Source: Limnohabitans sp.
Lineage (GTDB): Bacteria; Pseudomonadota; Gammaproteobacteria; Burkholderiales; Burkholderiaceae_C
Direction of reading: 5' to 3'
NCBI GenBank assembly: GCA_009693225.1
Contig: SHXP01000093.1
Span: 1-8,273 of the forward strand
DNA: 8,273 nucleotides
In this document: piece after piece, positions 6,614 to 8,273 of the stretch
Numbering within the stretch: the first letter of the stretch is position 1
Layout: each line of letters opens with the position of its first letter
Made by a program: the position numbers and the translations under genes
Notes under the pieces: model-generated
The model's database searches: none
What the model was told of the DNA's origin: nothing
The model's input: the letters and a program-made list of their open reading frames with translations, nothing else

Positions 6614-6777
6614 AAGATCATGTAAATACTTGTTTAGAATAGCTATTGTCGCTGAGTTAATGAAGCAACTTGCAGGGCGACAGACTCGCAAGGGTAGGCT
6701 GTTCATCAGCCATCTGCTAAAGCGTTCGCCAGGCTCTTATGGAATGGCAACGCGTCAACCTTCAACAGGAGTTTTCC
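6614..6777. promoter_or_regulatory. Divergent leader between the acyltransferase operon and metK
   Basis: This 164-base gap carries the promoters for both directions. On the plus strand TAGAAT (6635-6640) matches five of six -10 bases but lacks a good -35 box; use of it would give a metK leader of about 130 bases. A small hairpin GGCTG-TTCAT-CAGCC lies at 6697-6711. AGGAG at 6767-6771, 6 bases before the metK ATG, is a strong ribosome binding site and decides that start. On the minus strand TTAACT is a weak -35-like match without a matching -10. I could not fit a known SAM riboswitch. Confidence 0.45.
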
Positions 6778-7959
6778 ATGGCGAACGATTTTCTTTTTAC
6801 TTCCGAATCCGTCTCTGAAGGTCATCCCGACAAAGTGGCCGACCAGATTTCAGACGCCATACTGGACGCAATTTTCAAACAGGATCCGCGCAGCCGGGTC
6901 GCTGCCGAAACCCTGACCAACACCGGACTGGTGGTGCTGGCCGGCGAAATCACCACCAATGCGCATGTCGATTACATACAGGTCGCGCGCGACACAATTC
7001 AGCGCATAGGCTATGACAACACCGAATACGGCATCGACTACAAAGGTTGCGCGGTCATGGTTTGCTATGACAAGCAGTCCAACGACATTGCCCAAGGCGT
7101 CAACCATGCGTCTGATGATCACCTGAACACCGGCGCCGGTGACCAGGGGCTGATGTTCGGCTACGCCGTCAAGGAAACCCCGGACCTGATGCCAGCCCCG
7201 ATCTATTATGCGCACCGTCTTGTCGAACGCCAGGCGCAATTACGCCGTGACGGACGCATGCCTTTTTTGCGCCCTGATGCCAAAAGTCAGGTGACCATGC
7301 GCTACGTCGACGGCAAACCGCACAGCATAGACACCGTGGTGCTGTCCTCTCAGCACAGCCCTGACCAGAGCGAAACGTCGACCAAGATGAAAACCTCGTT
7401 CATCGAAGCCGTCATTGAAGAAATCATCAAACCGGTATTGCCCAAGGAATGGCTGAAAGACACTCGCTACCTGATCAACCCGACCGGGCGCTTTGTGGTC
7501 GGCGGCCCGCAAGGTGATTGCGGCCTGACCGGTCGCAAAATCATCGTTGACACCTACGGCGGTGCCTGCCCCCACGGCGGCGGTGCTTTCAGCGGCAAGG
7601 ACCCGAGCAAGGTGGACCGCTCCGCGGCATATGCGGCGCGCTATGTGGCGAAAAACGTGGTGGCAGCCGGCCTGGCCACGCAATGCCAGGTGCAGGTGGC
7701 TTACGCCATCGGAGTGGCCAAGCCCATGAACGTGACCGTCACTACACAAGGCACTGGCGTCATCAGTGACGAGAAAATCGCGGCCCTGGTGAACGAACAT
7801 TTTGACCTGCGCCCCAAAGGCATTATTCAAATGCTGGACCTGTTGCGCCCTATTTACGAAAAAACCGCTGCTTACGGTCACTTCGGCCGCGACGAACCCG
7901 AATTCACTTGGGAAAGAACGGACAAATCCCAAGCGCTGCATGCAGCGGCCGGGCTGTAA
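6778..7959 (+). CDS. metK: MetK, S-adenosylmethionine synthetase
   Basis: MetK makes S-adenosylmethionine from ATP and methionine in the cytoplasm, releasing phosphate and pyrophosphate, and works as a dimer or tetramer. The 393 residues show all hallmark motifs: FTSESVSEGHPDKVADQISD (6-25, with the ATP-binding His16 and Asp18), the hexapeptide GAGDQG (119-124), GGPQGDCGLTGRK (242-254) and the glycine-rich GGGAFSGKDPSKVDRSA (267-283). The start at 6778 follows AGGAG by 6 bases and matches the family N-terminus; an ATG 39 bases upstream would add an unrelated extension. Length is normal. It diverges from the lipid A acyltransferases. The last codons and stop (HAAAGL, TAA) lie in a direct repeat copied 110 bases downstream. 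Confidence 0.98.
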   Translation: MANDFLFTSESVSEGHPDKVADQISDAILDAIFKQDPRSRVAAETLTNTGLVVLAGEITTNAHVDYIQVARDTIQRIGYDNTEYGIDYKGCAVMVCYDKQSNDIAQGVNHASDDHLNTGAGDQGLMFGYAVKETPDLMPAPIYYAHRLVERQAQLRRDGRMPFLRPDAKSQVTMRYVDGKPHSIDTVVLSSQHSPDQSETSTKMKTSFIEAVIEEIIKPVLPKEWLKDTRYLINPTGRFVVGGPQGDCGLTGRKIIVDTYGGACPHGGGAFSGKDPSKVDRSAAYAARYVAKNVVAAGLATQCQVQVAYAIGVAKPMNVTVTTQGTGVISDEKIAALVNEHFDLRPKGIIQMLDLLRPIYEKTAAYGHFGRDEPEFTWERTDKSQALHAAAGL

Positions 7960-7980
7960 GCACAGCACCCGCGCAGCGGG
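7937..7980 (+). repeat. Direct repeat copy 1, covering the metK 3' end
   Basis: This 44-base segment, from the last metK codons through the stop to the first downstream hairpin, aligns without gaps to 8047-8090. There are four mismatches (at 7940, 7964, 7969 and 7977) and a perfect 23-base core at 7941-7963. It includes the intact hairpin CCCGC-GCA-GCGGG. Confidence 0.9.
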
Positions 7981-8024
7981 TCTTGGGCTTCGGGGCGAAG
8001 CTCATATTGCGCAGCAATGTGAGC
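7967..8024 (+). other. Three stacked hairpins downstream of metK
   Basis: Hairpin 1 (7967-7981) pairs ACCCGC with GCGGGT around GCA. Hairpin 2 (7987-8001) pairs GCTTCG with CGAAGC around GGG. Hairpin 3 (8000-8024) pairs GCTCATATTGC with GCAATGTGAGC over 11 bp, with one G-T pair, around GCA. Hairpins 2 and 3 share two bases and so partly compete. None has a following T-run, so they are not standard intrinsic terminators, though they could slow polymerase, protect the metK mRNA 3' end, or serve as a bidirectional barrier to the convergent gene. Confidence 0.65.
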
Positions 8025-8046
8025 GTAGACCACACAGTAACCTTAG

Positions 8047-8090
8047 TGCGTGCAGCGGCCGGGCTGTAAGCACGGCACTCGCGCAGGGGG
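8047..8090 (+). repeat. Direct repeat copy 2, stranded metK tail
   Basis: Second copy of 7937-7980, offset exactly 110 bases. Read in the metK frame it would encode R-A-A-A-G-L-stop, that is the MetK tail, but it has no gene upstream and is non-coding. Two of its four differences fall in the hairpin 1 arms and weaken that stem, which suggests that this is the decayed copy. Confidence 0.88.
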
Positions 8091-8104
8091 CTGCCTCTCC
8101 TGTA

Positions 8105-8273
8105 TCAAGCCTGCGCCAAGCCGTAGCGCTGACACAGTTCCTCGCGCAATTCAGGTTGGAAATTGATGCGAGACACATCTTTGTCAATTGCCGCCAACAG
8201 CCGAGGATTCATGACAGCAAACCAAAGAGGCGGCACATACGCCACCAGAAACATACCGGCATAACCGCTGGGC
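8105..8273 (-). CDS. alkB: Alkane 1-monooxygenase (AlkB-type) C-terminal fragment, cut by the right edge
   Basis: The minus strand is open from the window edge to a TGA at 8107..8105, giving 55 residues that begin PSGYAGMFLVAYVPPLWF and end RYGLAQA. The GYAGMF, VPPLWF and VMNPRL blocks match the C-terminal region of membrane-bound AlkB alkane hydroxylases, which follows the last histidine box. AlkB uses a diiron centre in the inner membrane to hydroxylate the terminal carbon of medium-chain alkanes with electrons from rubredoxin. The histidine boxes lie outside the window, so a related fatty acid desaturase-superfamily hydroxylase cannot be excluded. It converges on metK with 145 bases between the stops. 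Integrity of the rest is unknown. Confidence 0.75.
   Translation of the reverse strand, partial: PSGYAGMFLVAYVPPLWFAVMNPRLLAAIDKDVSRINFQPELREELCQRYGLAQA

Noticed and set aside
6671..6725. SAM-II riboswitch upstream of metK
   Set aside because: The TTGCA and GCTAAAG words are present, but their spacing is too long and the required P1 stem and pseudoknot pairing cannot be drawn.
6660..6818. Possible leader peptide ORF overlapping the metK start
   Set aside because: No ribosome binding site, no methionine-rich run, and it continues out of frame into metK without a plausible attenuation structure.
7240..7968. Long open frame on the minus strand across metK
   Set aside because: It is antisense to an unmistakable metK. 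Its length comes from the GC-biased third codon positions of metK, and its sequence shows no family motifs.
7960..8046. SAH riboswitch downstream of metK (expected before ahcY in many betaproteobacteria)
   Set aside because: The characteristic SAH aptamer sequence is absent and the next gene is a convergent alkB, not ahcY.
7937..8090. CRISPR array
   Set aside because: Only two imperfect copies, one of them coding for the end of metK, and no further repeats.
8002..8187. 61-residue minus-strand ORF across the repeat and the alkB tail
   Set aside because: It is out of frame with the AlkB-like reading, which has clear family similarity, and it runs through the hairpins.

Overview
The window reads as chromosomal DNA of a betaproteobacterium, most likely Burkholderiales or a close relative. 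The basis is the moderately GC-rich coding sequence, the paired lipid A acyltransferase genes divergent from metK, a diheme cytochrome c4 gene divergent from engB/yihA, and a Tat-exported MsrP with its membrane partner MsrQ. Genus is not resolved. Most of the window is ordinary core genome. No defence system, CRISPR array, rRNA or tRNA is visible.

Layout. 1-178: no confident gene; a possible insertion-sequence end and the first codons of an ORF running off the left edge. 179-2562, minus strand: cytochrome c4, then msrP, then msrQ, with an intrinsic terminator between cytochrome c4 and msrP. 2563-2641: short divergent regulatory gap. 2642-4954, plus strand: engB, an Asp-nucleophile alpha/beta hydrolase (epoxide hydrolase-like) coupled to engB by an ATGA overlap, and a small class I SAM-dependent methyltransferase. 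4908-6613, minus strand: two tandem LpxL/HtrB-type acyltransferases; the last one overlaps the methyltransferase tail-to-tail by 47 bases. 6614-6777: divergent leader. 6778-7959, plus strand: metK. 7960-8104: non-coding tract with three stacked hairpins and a second copy of the metK 3' end. 8105-8273, minus strand: C-terminus of an AlkB-type alkane 1-monooxygenase cut by the right edge.

Functional grouping. MsrP and MsrQ form a periplasmic methionine sulfoxide repair system that draws electrons from the respiratory chain; cytochrome c4 is a separate periplasmic electron carrier. EngB is a ribosome assembly GTPase. The acyltransferases build the lipid A anchor of the outer membrane. MetK makes S-adenosylmethionine, the cofactor of the methyltransferase encoded about 2 kb away. 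The AlkB tail points to medium-chain alkane oxidation.

The least ordinary feature is the imperfect direct repeat of the last codons and stop of metK, spaced exactly 110 bases, enclosing two hairpins. It may be a scar of a small element or a recombination event. I see no convincing novel system.
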